Both the position numbers and the translations under genes were made by a program. From positions 58,554-122,553 of the forward strand of contig JACQZW010000029.1 of the NCBI GenBank assembly GCA_016213675.1: a stretch of 64,000 nt of DNA, in the 5' to 3' direction. Shown here piece after piece: positions 17,956-27,439 of the stretch. The stretch is from Acidobacteriota bacterium (lineage in GTDB: Bacteria > Acidobacteriota > Thermoanaerobaculia > Thermoanaerobaculales > Thermoanaerobaculaceae). The notes under the pieces were generated by a model. That model did not search any database, had not been told where the DNA came from, and saw only the letters and a program-made list of their open reading frames with translations. How positions within the stretch are numbered: the first letter of the stretch is position 1; the number at the start of each line of letters is the position of its first letter.

Positions 17956-18915
17956 TCACGCGGGCCGCCCGGAGGAGGTGCTTCCCCACTTGAGGAGCTG
18001 GCGGGCTGCCGCGCGGAAGTAACCCCGCTTCGCTTGGAGCGAGAAGCGCGGCGAGAACAGTATCCTGTGAAGCAGTACCCACGCCTTGAACCGTGACTTG
18101 TAGAACCGGTCCGCGATGATGCCTCGGGCCATCATGTCTCGCAGGGCCTGCCTGGTACGAGCCACGACCGGGGAGGGCAGGCTCCAGTGACGTTCCGCAA
18201 ACCTGAGGTCACGGGAATGTTGGCGGTAGAGGCTCTTGATCGCCGAAGCGTCGATGCCGTACGAGAGGTTCCGGTCGTGGACTCGATAGGCGACGCCCAC
18301 ACGATTGGAGTGGGAGACTGCTCCTCTCAGTAGCCCCCGGAAGACAAGCGCGGCGTCTTCCACCTTGCAACGCTCCGACAATGCACCGAACGCGGCGTAG
18401 GGCGCGCGGCGATATGCGCGAGACGCCCCAAGACCCGGGGGACGTTTGCCCTTGGCGTAGTCCTCGAGCGTGTAAGGCCCCTCCCTGACATCCGACCATA
18501 GTGGTCGCAGGACGCGACCCTGATGGTCCACGTAGCGGAGCTTCAGACTCACCGAAACCACGCTGGGATCGCGCAGGAAGACATTGACAGTGTCGGAGAC
18601 TCGGGTCGGCAGCGAAACGTCATCGCCAGCCCCGAGGACCAGGATGTCAGCGTTGCCAAGCGAAAACGCCCGGCTGACATGACCGCACAGGCCGAGGTTG
18701 GCAGGGTTGCGGTTGAGTGACACGCGGTGCGGGCCAGTGTAGTCAGACGCGCACTGCCTCATGATCTCGAACGTCCGGTCGGCTGAGCAGTCGTCCGACA
18801 GGATGATCTCGAGCGGGTCGTACGTTTGTGCCAGCGCGCCCTCGACCGCCTCGCGAATGTAGCGTTCCTGGTTGTATGCGAGTACGACGAACGCCACGGG
18901 AGGCCGCGGCGTCAC
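17956..18915 (-). CDS. glycosyltransferase family 2
   Basis: A 319-residue GT2 enzyme. The GTG at 18915 overlaps the stop of the Wzx flippase gene (GTGA). VAFVVLAYNQERYIREAVEG, ILSDDCSADRT and LGAGDDVSLP are the catalytic-site motifs. The C-terminal third is basic and may touch the membrane. It follows the flippase directly and shares its N-terminal half with the next gene downstream. Donor unknown. Confidence 0.83.
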   Translation of the reverse strand: MTPRPPVAFVVLAYNQERYIREAVEGALAQTYDPLEIILSDDCSADRTFEIMRQCASDYTGPHRVSLNRNPANLGLCGHVSRAFSLGNADILVLGAGDDVSLPTRVSDTVNVFLRDPSVVSVSLKLRYVDHQGRVLRPLWSDVREGPYTLEDYAKGKRPPGLGASRAYRRAPYAAFGALSERCKVEDAALVFRGLLRGAVSHSNRVGVAYRVHDRNLSYGIDASAIKSLYRQHSRDLRFAERHWSLPSPVVARTRQALRDMMARGIIADRFYKSRFKAWVLLHRILFSPRFSLQAKRGYFRAAARQLLKWGSTSSGRPA

Positions 18916-20408
18916 ATGCCCTCCCGGTTGACGACCCGCTGCCATACGCGAGTCAGGTCGAGCCCGACCTTGCGCTTGAGAATGCGCAGATCGACAAACG
19001 CGGCGACGATCGCCACCACCCCGGCCAGCCATCGCCCCATCCCCCAGGGGTCTGCCGCGAGCGCTGCCATCACCGCGCCGCCGCTCGCGATGCTCAACGC
19101 GATGAGCCCAAGGGCGTGTCTCGACCACGTGAACCCGGTCAGCCACAAGCACACCAGGACCATCTCCGCCGTGAAGGCCACGTAGGCCGCGAAGAACGAG
19201 ACACCGCAACCGAGCAAACCCAGTGAGCGAATGCCTGCATACAGCAGAACAACGTGGAAAAGCGCGGAGACTGCTTCGGTAGCCATGTAGACACGGCCTC
19301 GGCCCAGGGCGAGCTGGACGAACGCCATGGGCCAGCTCACCACGCGCAGTCCGACGCCGAGGATCTGCCAGCGGATCACTTCGGTCGCGGCGACGAAGTC
19401 GGCGGAGTAGAAGATCCGCAGCACCCAGGGGGCGAGCACCAAGGTCGCCAGCAACCCCGGCATCGCAAGCAGCAAGCCCATCTCGGTTTGCTGGTTGACG
19501 AGCCGGTTGACCGCGGCTGGGTCAGACGCGACGGCCGTGAGGCGGGGGTAGAAGTCGGCACCCATCGCCGAAAGCACGACGCCGACATAGACCGACGACA
19601 GCGCCCAGGTCGCGCTGTAGAGCCCGACCGCGTCGAGACCCAGCTCGCGGACCACCATCGCGCGGGTCAGCCAGGCCACGCCTGCGCCGCACAGGCCAGA
19701 GACGAGGAACGCCGAACCCATCGACAGGAGGGGCCGCGCCTCGACCCACGTCTCGCGCCACGACAGGGTCACGTCCGCCACGTGCACCCGTCGCGCGTAC
19801 CACCACGAGGTGAGGATCCCGAGGGCGGAGACCGCGACCAGGAACGGTGCGATGCCGCGCTCGCGAAGCACGTAGACCAGCACGATGCTGGCGACCGTCC
19901 CGAAGGTGGCGCCGAGCACATTGCAGGCGGCGAGCTCTCTGAGACGACGGAGGCCCTGCAGTAGGGCGGTCTGGCCGGCGGAGATACCGGTGAACAGGAG
20001 CGTCAGCGACATGAGAGCGACGCCCCAGGCATACCCGCTTGACCCGAACGTGGCGCGCGCCAGCGGGACCGCGAGGACCAGCACGGCCAGCATCCCCAGC
20101 AAGCCCGACAACCGCGCCACTCGCCGCAGCGTCGCCACCGTGCGCGCGACCCGGGCGTCGTCGCCCGTCGCGGCGGCCTCTGCGATCTGGCGCACACCGG
20201 CGGAGCCGACTCCGAACCCCGTGACCGTCCCCACGAGTCCCGTCGCCGCCTGGTACATCCCGGCGATGCCCACCCCCGACGGCCCGAGCATGAGGGCGAG
20301 CGCCTTGGTCCGGATGATCCCGAGGCCGATGTTGGCGACCTGCGCCCCGCCGATGATCCCTGTCGACCTCAGGATCATCCGGTAGGATCCCTGCGGCGTC
20401 TCGCTCAC
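18912..20408 (-). CDS. wzx: Wzx-type O-antigen/repeat-unit flippase
   Basis: A 498-residue membrane protein of the MATE-like/MOP exporter family with about 12-14 hydrophobic helices. The N-terminal [20 protein letters not shown] and the segment [19 protein letters not shown] are typical of WzxE/RfbX-like O-antigen translocases. It would flip undecaprenyl-linked repeat units to the periplasm for the EpsG-like polymerase at 5102-6181. It starts with GTG, overlapping the aminotransferase stop. Its presence alongside Wzm/Wzt is unusual and is reported separately. Confidence 0.88.
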   Translation of the reverse strand: MSETPQGSYRMILRSTGIIGGAQVANIGLGIIRTKALALMLGPSGVGIAGMYQAATGLVGTVTGFGVGSAGVRQIAEAAATGDDARVARTVATLRRVARLSGLLGMLAVLVLAVPLARATFGSSGYAWGVALMSLTLLFTGISAGQTALLQGLRRLRELAACNVLGATFGTVASIVLVYVLRERGIAPFLVAVSALGILTSWWYARRVHVADVTLSWRETWVEARPLLSMGSAFLVSGLCGAGVAWLTRAMVVRELGLDAVGLYSATWALSSVYVGVVLSAMGADFYPRLTAVASDPAAVNRLVNQQTEMGLLLAMPGLLATLVLAPWVLRIFYSADFVAATEVIRWQILGVGLRVVSWPMAFVQLALGRGRVYMATEAVSALFHVVLLYAGIRSLGLLGCGVSFFAAYVAFTAEMVLVCLWLTGFTWSRHALGLIALSIASGGAVMAALAADPWGMGRWLAGVVAIVAAFVDLRILKRKVGLDLTRVWQRVVNREGM

Positions 20409-21511
20409 GCACCCCCCAGGGACCGAACCGTGCCTACCACCGCCTCCGCCGCGTCACGCCCGAGGTGCGGCCCGATCGGCAGGCTCAGCACCGTGTTTGC
20501 GAGCGCCTCTGCGATCGGATAGGCGCCGGGCGTCATGCCGAGCTCGGCATAGGCGGTGGAGAGGTGCGGCGGGACCGGGTAATGGATCATCGTTCCAACG
20601 CCCTGTGCCGTCAGCGTCGCTTGGAGGGCGTCCCGCCGCGGGTGGCGCACGACGAACTGGTGCCAGATCGGCTCGGCCCAAGCCGGCACGCGAGGCAGGC
20701 GCAGCTCGGGGATGTCTCGCAGGCCCTCGAGATAGCGGACGGCGATGGCTGCGCGACGCGCGTTCCACTCGTCGAGGTGGCCGAGCTTCACGCGGAGTAA
20801 GGCAGCCTGCAACGGGTCCAGTCGCGAGTTGAATCCCTTGACCTCGTTGAGGTACTTGACCCGCGACCCGTAGTTGCGGAGCACGCGCACGCGGTCCGCC
20901 AGCTCGGCATCGTCGGTCGTCACGGCCCCGGCATCGCCGAAAGCGCCGAGGTTCTTGCCGGGGTAGAAGCTCCAGCCGGCGGCGTGGCCAAGACTCCCCG
21001 CTCTCCGGCCCTTGTAGCGCGCACCATGCGCCTGGGCGGCGTCCTCCAGGACCTTCAGGCCGTGGCGGGCAGCGATCTCGTTGATCGGGTCCATGTCGGC
21101 GGTCTGGCCGTAGAGGTGGACGGGGAGGATGGCCCTGGTCCGGTCGGAGACGGCCGCCTCGATCCGCGCCGGGTCGATGTCGTAGGTCCCTTCGTTAGGC
21201 TCGACCGGCACGGGCGTGGCGCCGGCGTACGAGACCGCGAGCCACGTCGCGATGTAGGTGTTCGACGGGACGATGACCTCGTCGCCCTCGCCGATGCCCC
21301 ATGCGCGCAGGACGAGGTGGAGCGCTTCGAGCCCGTTGCCGACTCCGACACAGTGCGTGACGCCGCAGAAGGCCGCCCACTCGCGCTCGAACGCCTCGAC
21401 CTCCTCGCCGAGGATGTACCAGCCCGAGTCCATGACCCGGTGGTAGGCAGCGTCGAGCTCCGCGCGCAGCTCGGCATAGCCCGCCCCGACGTCGAGGAAG
21501 GGTACGTTCAC
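20405..21511 (-). CDS. fdtB: dTDP-3-amino-3,6-dideoxyhexose transaminase (FdtB/QdtB-like)
   Basis: A 368-residue DegT/DnrJ/EryC1/StrS aminotransferase. K186 in [16 protein letters not shown] is the PLP lysine and D157 in [11 protein letters not shown] the cofactor Asp. The [14 protein letters not shown] signature is typical of the FdtB/QdtB/DesV group acting at C3 of dTDP-3-keto-6-deoxyhexoses. It starts with a GTG overlapping the upstream ketoisomerase-acetyltransferase fusion, its pathway partner. The product would be dTDP-Fuc3N or dTDP-Qui3N; the isomerase stereochemistry decides and cannot be read here. RmlA and RmlB, which supply dTDP-4-keto-6-deoxyglucose, are not in the window. Confidence 0.85.
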   Translation of the reverse strand: MNVPFLDVGAGYAELRAELDAAYHRVMDSGWYILGEEVEAFEREWAAFCGVTHCVGVGNGLEALHLVLRAWGIGEGDEVIVPSNTYIATWLAVSYAGATPVPVEPNEGTYDIDPARIEAAVSDRTRAILPVHLYGQTADMDPINEIAARHGLKVLEDAAQAHGARYKGRRAGSLGHAAGWSFYPGKNLGAFGDAGAVTTDDAELADRVRVLRNYGSRVKYLNEVKGFNSRLDPLQAALLRVKLGHLDEWNARRAAIAVRYLEGLRDIPELRLPRVPAWAEPIWHQFVVRHPRRDALQATLTAQGVGTMIHYPVPPHLSTAYAELGMTPGAYPIAEALANTVLSLPIGPHLGRDAAEAVVGTVRSLGGA

Positions 21512-22458
21512 TGGGCGTCACTCCTGGCGAGCCTGAGGAACTCGTCGTAGTCGCGGATGTAGTCGTGTGCGTCGTACTTCTCGGAGGCGAGCACCAGCAG
21601 GACCGCGTCGGCGGAGAAACGGTACTGAATGCCCCAGACCATCCTGGTGAGGTGGAGCGCCAGGGTCGGGCGCGACAAGCGAACCTCCTCACGCTGTGTG
21701 CCGTCGCCGACGATCACGCTGCAGGCGCCGTGGACGCAGATGAGGAGCTGCTCCAGGTGCCGGTGCGCGTGCTCGCCGCGGACCTCCGGACCGGGCACGG
21801 CATGGACGAAGTAGTAGCGTTTTGGCAGGAACGGCAGCCCGGTTCCGACCTCGCCGAAGGTGAGCTTCCCGCGCAGGTCGACGACCTCCGGAAGTTCGAT
21901 CAGTTCGGCGCCGCGGACATGCAAGTGGGTTGGCGCCCTGCGCGTGTTGTCCGCGACCGGCGTGGCATCGCCGACTCTCTTGGCATCGACGTAGCCCGTG
22001 ATCCTGGCGGGGTTGCCCATGACGATCGACTTGGGCGGCACGTTGCGGGTGACGACCGCACCCGCGCCTACCATCGCCTTCAGACCTATCACAAGCCCCG
22101 GAAGGACAGTGGCGTTTGCCCCAACGGATGCGCCCTCGCGAACGACGGTCGGTGGGTATGAAGCCAACTTGTGGCCGGACCGCGGGAACGGATCGTTGGT
22201 GAACGTCACGTTGGGGCCCACGAAGGCGTCGTCCTCGAGGGTCACGCCGTCCCAAACCTGAACGCCGCACTTGACGGTCACCCGGTCGCCGATGACGACC
22301 TGGTTCTCGATGAACACGTGGTCGCAGATGTTGCAGTCCGCCCCGACCACAGCGCCTGGCAGGATGTGGGCGAATGCCCAGACCTGTGTTCGCGGACCGA
22401 TCGTTGCACCGTCCTCAACGATTGCCTGGGAATGAATGTACGCATCAGGGCTGATCAT
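21508..22458 (-). CDS. bifunctional sugar N-acetyltransferase / dTDP-4-keto-6-deoxyglucose 3,4-ketoisomerase (FdtC-FdtA fusion, WxcM-like)
   Basis: A 316-residue two-domain protein. Residues 1-160 form a hexapeptide beta-helix acetyltransferase ([30 protein letters not shown]) like FdtC/WlbB. Residues 178-316 form a cupin of the FdtA/WxcM type with the catalytic HAH motif H230-H232 in [11 protein letters not shown]. The fusion would catalyse the step before (ketoisomerisation) and the step after (N-acetylation) the FdtB transaminase encoded next. A bifunctional enzyme of this kind (FdtD) is known from Shewanella denitrificans. Only the cupin decides between the Fuc3NAc and Qui3NAc series. Confidence 0.87.
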   Translation of the reverse strand: MISPDAYIHSQAIVEDGATIGPRTQVWAFAHILPGAVVGADCNICDHVFIENQVVIGDRVTVKCGVQVWDGVTLEDDAFVGPNVTFTNDPFPRSGHKLASYPPTVVREGASVGANATVLPGLVIGLKAMVGAGAVVTRNVPPKSIVMGNPARITGYVDAKRVGDATPVADNTRRAPTHLHVRGAELIELPEVVDLRGKLTFGEVGTGLPFLPKRYYFVHAVPGPEVRGEHAHRHLEQLLICVHGACSVIVGDGTQREEVRLSRPTLALHLTRMVWGIQYRFSADAVLLVLASEKYDAHDYIRDYDEFLRLARSDAQ

Positions 22459-22579
22459 CCTGCGCTCCTCCTCACCTCAGCGTTCCCCCTTGCCGTCATG
22501 CCTGCGGCGCGGTGCCCGACGGTACGCCGACTCGACCGCCGCCACTGTCTGCCGGGTCACACGCCACCCTCGGCGGGCC

Positions 22580-23956
22580 CTAGCGGGGACGCGCCTTCTT
22601 CTGTCGCGCCGAGGCGAGAGGACCCTCGCCAACGACGACCTTGCTCGGGGCCTTGTAGGACGCCAGGGCGGCGAGGCACGCCTTGCGTATCCGCAGCTTG
22701 AGCCCGGCGGCGTCTTCGGGAACCTGCACGACGACCCTGGCAGCCACGATCTGGCCGAGCAGCGGGTGCGACTCCCCGTACACGACGGCGTCCGAGACGT
22801 TCTCGATCTTCAAGATCACGTCCTCGACCTCTCCCGGGTAGACCTTCTGCCCGCCGACGTTAATCACGTCTGTGACTCGACCCAGGATGCGGACGTACTC
22901 GCCGTCGACCTCCACACTGTCCTGGGTGTTGAACCAGCCCTCGTCGTCGAGCTCGGACGGCGCGTTGAGGTAGCCGACCATCGCGTACGCCGACCTGATC
23001 CAGAGGATCCCGTCGACGACCTTGGTCTCGAAGCCCTCGCCGCCGATCCGGACCCACAGCGAGCCGTCGGGCCTGGACTGCGACCGCAGCACCCCGACCT
23101 CTGACAGCCCGTACGTCTGCTGCAGCTCGACGCCCGGGAACGCCGCCCGCAGACGGTCGAGGGTGGCCTGGGGCATGACCTCGGTCCCGTACGTGATCCG
23201 CTTGAGCGAGCCGAGGTCGTACTGCCGGTGGAGGTTGGACGCCATCAGCATGGTCAGGAACGACGGCGTGGTGGGGAGCAGCTCCACGCGGTGGGCCTGG
23301 ATCGCTGCGCAGACGCTCTCGAGGGAGCGCGTGCGGACCGTGACGACGTGGCCCAGGCTCGAGGTGATGGCCAGAATTGTGTTGATGCCACCGAAGTGGT
23401 CCAACGACAGGAACGGGATCGCGGTGACGGCCTGCCTCGGCGTGCGGAACTTCCCGGCGAGGCGGCCGACGTCGTGGAGTATTCCCTTGGGCTTGCCGGT
23501 GGAGCCCGAGGAGAAGAAGACCACGCCCGCCGCGCCTGTGCGGCGAAACTCCTCGAGCAGCGCGCTGTCCGAGGCGACCCGTCGCTCGGCGAGCACCGCC
23601 CCGGTGCCGTCGTCGTCGAACTCGGCGAGCCAGTCGCAGCCCGAGACGCCGAGCGCGGCCGACATCCCGATGACCGACTCCCGCGACAGGGGGACCGCGA
23701 TGTTGCGGCCGCGCGCCAGGGCCATGAGCAGGCAGAACGCATCCGGCGAGTAGTCGCCGAGGACGGCGACCGTCTCGCCGGGGCGGACGCCCGCCGCGGT
23801 GAGCCGCGCGCTCCACGCGTCGATGCCGGCCAGCAGCTCTCCGTACGAAACCTGCCGCCGTTCGTGGGTGAATGCCGCCCGGCCCGGTTCGGTCGCGAAC
23901 CGCTCGAGTAGCCACCCCAGTTGCACGTCTGTCGGCAACTCTATCGTAGCCATCAT
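22580..23956 (-). CDS. AMP-forming acyl ligase (ANL superfamily)
   Basis: A 458-residue adenylate-forming enzyme. Motifs: FFSSGSTGKPKGIL (A3), QQTYGLSEVG (A5), WFNTQDSVEV (A7), GRVTDVINVGGQKVYPGEVE (A8) and a C-terminal lysine-rich tail (RQKKARPR) in place of A10. It is shorter than typical acyl-CoA synthetases (over 500 residues) and lacks an N-terminal extension. Tandem ATGs at 23956 and 23953. A longer open frame upstream is only an out-of-frame shadow of the ketoacyl synthase gene. As last gene of an ACP/ketoreductase/ketosynthase module it probably activates an acid and loads it onto the ACP. The substrate is unknown. Confidence 0.85.
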   Translation of the reverse strand: MMATIELPTDVQLGWLLERFATEPGRAAFTHERRQVSYGELLAGIDAWSARLTAAGVRPGETVAVLGDYSPDAFCLLMALARGRNIAVPLSRESVIGMSAALGVSGCDWLAEFDDDGTGAVLAERRVASDSALLEEFRRTGAAGVVFFSSGSTGKPKGILHDVGRLAGKFRTPRQAVTAIPFLSLDHFGGINTILAITSSLGHVVTVRTRSLESVCAAIQAHRVELLPTTPSFLTMLMASNLHRQYDLGSLKRITYGTEVMPQATLDRLRAAFPGVELQQTYGLSEVGVLRSQSRPDGSLWVRIGGEGFETKVVDGILWIRSAYAMVGYLNAPSELDDEGWFNTQDSVEVDGEYVRILGRVTDVINVGGQKVYPGEVEDVILKIENVSDAVVYGESHPLLGQIVAARVVVQVPEDAAGLKLRIRKACLAALASYKAPSKVVVGEGPLASARQKKARPR

Positions 23957-24012
23957 CAATATCGCCCGGGCATCCCTGCCCCGGGCGTCGCACACCCTCG
24001 GGCCCGGACGGC

Positions 24013-25023
24013 CTACACCTCGACCAGGGCCGACGCGGCCGACAGGCCGACGCCGAAGCCGGAGAGCAGGACGCGCATGCCGGGGACGAGCGCGCCCTGG
24101 TCGTCCGCCTGCGCGAGCGCGATCGGGATCGACGCCGACACCGTGTTCCCGACGCGCTCGAGGTATCGGAAGGACCTCCCGGCCGGGATGCCCATGAGCT
24201 TCTCGAGCGAATCGAGGGTCAGGGCGCTCGCCTGGTGGAATACGAAGAGGTCGACGTCCTCGACGGCGAGGTGGTTGCGCGACAGCAGGGCGCCGACCTG
24301 CGCCGGGACGACCGAGTTGATGAACGACCAGACGCCGAGGCCGTCCATGTGAATGCTGTCCCGCGTTCTCGAGTTGCCGCTGGCGTCGACCTCGACGGCG
24401 CCGGCGCTGGTGTCGAGCCGCTCGCGGAAGCCGCCGGCCGGCACCCAGAACTTGCGCCAGTTCCGGCCGCTGCTCCACAGCTCGAAGTCGAGCAGCTTCA
24501 GCCTGGCCGACCCTGCCGCGACCACGGCCGCCGTCGCGCCGTCGCCGAACAGCACGCGGGCCGAGCGGTCGCCGGGGTGGATCAGGCGCGAGTACGTGTC
24601 GGCGTTGATTAGAAGCAGCCGTTCCCCCTGGCCTCCGAGGATGAGGCCCCGGCATACGGCGAGACCGTATACGAACCCGGAGCACGCGAGCGTCATGTCG
24701 AACGCCAGGATCTCGTCCCGCAGGCCCAGCCGCTCCTGCAGGAGGAACGCGTTGGACGGCATCACGTAGTCCGGCGTCTGGCAGCAGAAGACGATGCCGT
24801 CGAGCCTGTCGAGCGCCCCGTCGCCGCGCAACGCCTCGCACGCCCGAAACGCGAGGTCCAGCGCGGTCTCCCCGGGGGCGGCGATGCGCCGCTCCAGGAC
24901 GCCGGCCTTTGCGGCCGCCTGCGGCATCCTCCACCCGGGGTTCTCGGCGGCGAGCGCGTCGTTGGTGACGATCGCGTCCGGCAAGCCGATCCCGATCGAC
25001 TCGATGCCGACGATCCGCGTCAC
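24013..25023 (-). CDS. 3-oxoacyl-ACP synthase III-like enzyme (FabH family)
   Basis: A 336-residue thiolase-fold enzyme with the intact FabH triad: C114 in DMTLACSGFVYG, H263 in FVFHQAS, N293 in RVGNTVSAS. It starts at a GTG overlapping the metallo-hydrolase stop (GTGA). Together with the ACP, SDR reductase and AMP-ligase in the same operon it should condense malonyl-ACP with a short acyl primer to a 3-oxoacyl-ACP. The context inside a polysaccharide locus argues for making an acyl decoration of an amino sugar rather than membrane lipid. A housekeeping FabH role is less likely, since no other fab genes are present. Confidence 0.88.
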   Translation of the reverse strand: MTRIVGIESIGIGLPDAIVTNDALAAENPGWRMPQAAAKAGVLERRIAAPGETALDLAFRACEALRGDGALDRLDGIVFCCQTPDYVMPSNAFLLQERLGLRDEILAFDMTLACSGFVYGLAVCRGLILGGQGERLLLINADTYSRLIHPGDRSARVLFGDGATAAVVAAGSARLKLLDFELWSSGRNWRKFWVPAGGFRERLDTSAGAVEVDASGNSRTRDSIHMDGLGVWSFINSVVPAQVGALLSRNHLAVEDVDLFVFHQASALTLDSLEKLMGIPAGRSFRYLERVGNTVSASIPIALAQADDQGALVPGMRVLLSGFGVGLSAASALVEV

Positions 25024-25730
25024 GCGGTCCCCGCTCTCGCGTCGCGCGGCGGGGCGGCCGCACCGGTCATCCCCAGGAACCTCAGGAGCGGCCTGTTCTG
25101 CGTGCGGACGGCCAGGAAGGGCGAGCAGTCCCCGTGGCCGGGACAGACGAGCGCCTCGTCGGGGATTCCATCCCACAGGCTCAGCAGGGTGGCCTTGAGC
25201 GTCTCCCGGTCCCCTCCCGGCAGCTTCGAAAGCCCGACGCCGTGGCTGAAGAGCGTGTCCCCGGAGAAGAGCCCGTTCCCGTAGCGGATCATGCAGCTCC
25301 CAGGCGTGTGGCCGGGTGCGTGGAGGATCGTGAGGGGCCGGTCGCCGATCGACCCGGGCGCGTCGCCCATCGGGGTCACCCGCGGCAGGTCCATCGTGAA
25401 GGGGATCTTGAAGGCCATCAGGAGGAACTTGGCCCGGCCCAGGGTCGTCGAGTCGGCCTCGTGGAGGTAGCAGGGCGCCCCGTACTTCTGCTGGAAGAAC
25501 GCCGCGCCGCCGACGTGGTCGAAGTGACCGTGCGTGCAGAAGACGTGGAGAGGCTTCAGACCCAGCACGACCAGCGCGTCGTCAATCCCCCCCGGGTCCG
25601 TCCCAGGGTCCACGAGCAGGCACCTGCCTGCAACTCCGGTCGCACAGATGTACGTGTTGGACGGAAAGACGCAGTTCACGACCTGCCAGATGCCGGGCCC
25701 GACCTCGAGGGGTGCAGGCCTCTGCGCCAC
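25020..25730 (-). CDS. metallo-beta-lactamase-fold hydrolase
   Basis: A 236-residue MBL-fold protein with the dinuclear metal motif THGHFDHVGG (H-x-H-x-D-H), HAPGHTPGS, FSGDTLF and VCPGHGD. The pattern resembles the glyoxalase II-like thioesterase branch, which cleaves thioesters. It lies between the SDR and the ketoacyl synthase, with an end overlapping the latter. A role as acyl-ACP or acyl-CoA thioesterase that releases or edits the module product is an inference; the exact substrate is unknown. Confidence 0.82.
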   Translation of the reverse strand: MAQRPAPLEVGPGIWQVVNCVFPSNTYICATGVAGRCLLVDPGTDPGGIDDALVVLGLKPLHVFCTHGHFDHVGGAAFFQQKYGAPCYLHEADSTTLGRAKFLLMAFKIPFTMDLPRVTPMGDAPGSIGDRPLTILHAPGHTPGSCMIRYGNGLFSGDTLFSHGVGLSKLPGGDRETLKATLLSLWDGIPDEALVCPGHGDCSPFLAVRTQNRPLLRFLGMTGAAAPPRDARAGTA

Positions 25731-26447
25731 CTAGTTCACCCCGCCGAGGAAGAGCGTCTGCGCGGTGACATAGGAGCTCCGCTCGGACGCGAAGAAGTCG
25801 ACGACGTTGAGGATGTCGTCCGGAGTGGCGAACCGGGGGATCGGCAGGCCCGCGACGGCGGAGCGGATCTGCTCCTCGGGGAGCTGCGCGAGCATGTCGG
25901 TCGCGATGGCGGTGACGGCCAGGGTGTTGACGGTGATGTTGAACGGGGCGAGCTCCTTGGCCAGGACGTTCCCCATGGTGCGGAGCCCTGCCTTGCAGGC
26001 GGCATAGACCGAGTCCCCGATCGGCTCCAGGCTCGACGCCATCGAGCCGATGTTGATGATCCGTCCCCACTTCCCCTTCTTCATGAGCCTCGCCGCCTCC
26101 CGCGACACCAGGAAGGGTGCGACCAAGTTCGTGTCGATCATGTTCCTGACGGCGTCCACCGGCATGATCAGCGCGTGCTGGGACAGCAGGACCCCAGCGT
26201 TGTTCACGACGATGTGCAGCGCCGGAAACTCCCTGCGCAACGCGAGGAAGGCCTCCTGGATCGCCGCGGGTTGCACGAGGTCCACCTGGAGGTGGCGGTA
26301 CGACTCGTGGGCGAAGGTAGCCTCGCCTCGGGCGAAGCCGACGACGGTGCCCCCCTGTTCGAGGACGTGCTCGGCGATCATCCGTCCGACGCCGCGCCGG
26401 CTACCGGTGACGAGGACCACCCGACCTGTGTAGAGTCCCGGCGCCAC
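25731..26447 (-). CDS. short-chain dehydrogenase/reductase (FabG-like)
   Basis: A 238-residue SDR with the cofactor motif TGSRRGVG, NNAGVLL, catalytic Ser in NIGSMASS and Y-x3-K in SVYAACKAG. The family best fits beta-ketoacyl-ACP reductases. The GTG at 26447 has GAAGGAGC upstream with a spacer of about ten bases; a GTG at 26465 would overlap the ACP gene by 14 nt. Next to ACP and KAS III genes it likely reduces 3-oxoacyl-ACP to the 3-hydroxyacyl form. A sugar-keto reductase is an alternative. Confidence 0.82.
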   Translation of the reverse strand: MAPGLYTGRVVLVTGSRRGVGRMIAEHVLEQGGTVVGFARGEATFAHESYRHLQVDLVQPAAIQEAFLALRREFPALHIVVNNAGVLLSQHALIMPVDAVRNMIDTNLVAPFLVSREAARLMKKGKWGRIINIGSMASSLEPIGDSVYAACKAGLRTMGNVLAKELAPFNITVNTLAVTAIATDMLAQLPEEQIRSAVAGLPIPRFATPDDILNVVDFFASERSSYVTAQTLFLGGVN

Positions 26448-26451
26448 GACC

Positions 26452-26757
26452 TCAGCTCCTTCCACCCGTCAGTTGCAGGATGAACGCGCACAACGACCGG
26501 ACGTCGGCGAACGGGGATTCCTCCCGGTTCAGGGCGTCCTCGCCGGTGAGACAGATCGGCACGCCCAGTTCGTCGGAGAGGGCCGTCTCGATGTCCACGA
26601 TCACCGACACGAGCGCCAGCGAGTCCAGGAGCGAGCTCTTGCCGAACAGCGCGGTTTCGGGCGCCAGCGGTACCTGCGCCTGACCGTCTCGTTCTTCGTT
26701 GAGATTCGTCAATGCCTGATAGACGATCCTAAGCGCGGATTCCTGGGTGATGGGCAC
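26452..26757 (-). CDS. acyl carrier protein
   Basis: A 101-residue acidic protein. The phosphopantetheine attachment serine is S46 in SSLLDSLALVS, at the start of helix II, followed by an ACP-like helix pattern (IVDIETALSDELG). The start GTG at 26757 follows GGGGGAG at five bases; the longer open frame upstream is rich in Arg/Gly and not ACP-like. It heads the acyl module ACP, SDR, MBL hydrolase, KAS III, AMP-ligase, so it is most likely the dedicated carrier for the acyl group made there. Confidence 0.85.
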   Translation of the reverse strand: MPITQESALRIVYQALTNLNEERDGQAQVPLAPETALFGKSSLLDSLALVSVIVDIETALSDELGVPICLTGEDALNREESPFADVRSLCAFILQLTGGRS

Positions 26758-26786
26758 GGGAACTCCCCCTTCGTCGTGATGCCCTG

Positions 26787-27380
26787 CTACTGACCTCGAA
26801 CCGCCGTGCTGCGTCCAGCCGAAAGCAGAGCCAGCATCCGCGGCAATGTGGTCCGTCGGTACTCCTCCTCCAGGAGACCCATGCAGATTGCGTCCTGGAA
26901 GTGCCCGCCGATGAAGTAGTGCCGGCGCAGACGGCCTTCCTCCTTCATCCCCATGTAGAGCTGCCACCTGTGCATCGCCACGTTCTCGGAGGCGATCGTT
27001 CCATAGACCCGCGCGAGCTTCAGTCGGTCGAAGGCCAACTCGTAGAGCAGCTTCAACGCCTCAACCGCGGCAGGGATGCCCCTGGCCGTCTCTTCCTCTC
27101 CGATGAGGAAGTGCCCTGCTTCCGCCCGGCGGTGCCAGGTGTCCACGTCGATCAGGGAGATCATGCCGGCGGGCTCGCCGGTTTTGAGCTCGATGACGAA
27201 ACAGAAGTCGTCAGAGGGCCGTGTCGCAATCCATCGTTCCTGCGCAGCCGGGGTCGCTGCCCCCCGGTTGAGATGTCGCGCCCGTGCGCTCTGTCTCCAC
27301 CGGAAGGTCACCGCCGCGTCCTCCACGACGAGCGGCCGCAGGTTCACGAACTCTCCTCGTAGTGTGATCGGTTCCTGCAT
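26787..27380 (-). CDS. GNAT N-acyltransferase (RimJ/PseH-like)
   Basis: A 197-residue GNAT protein: LRPLVVEDAAVTFRWRQS at the N-terminus, GHFLIGEEETARGIPAAVEA as acyl-donor-binding loop, ASENVAMHRWQLYMGMKEEG as C-terminal motif. The pattern is like PseH and RimJ/RimL. The ATG at 27380 follows GGAGAGGTGAGCGG. It is encoded directly upstream of the ACP gene, so it may transfer the module's acyl group from ACP to an amino sugar; acetyl-CoA as donor is equally possible from sequence alone. Confidence 0.8.
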   Translation of the reverse strand: MQEPITLRGEFVNLRPLVVEDAAVTFRWRQSARARHLNRGAATPAAQERWIATRPSDDFCFVIELKTGEPAGMISLIDVDTWHRRAEAGHFLIGEEETARGIPAAVEALKLLYELAFDRLKLARVYGTIASENVAMHRWQLYMGMKEEGRLRRHYFIGGHFQDAICMGLLEEEYRRTTLPRMLALLSAGRSTAVRGQ

Positions 27381-27439
27381 CCGCTCACCTCTCCCGATAG
27401 ACCCCGCCGAGGATCTCGCCGCAGACCGCACGGCGAGGT

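Noticed and set aside
22580..25063. A single 827-codon frame joining the AMP-ligase to sequence upstream
   Set aside because: The N-terminal 369 codons are an out-of-frame shadow of the ketoacyl-synthase gene; ligase-like sequence begins only at 23956.
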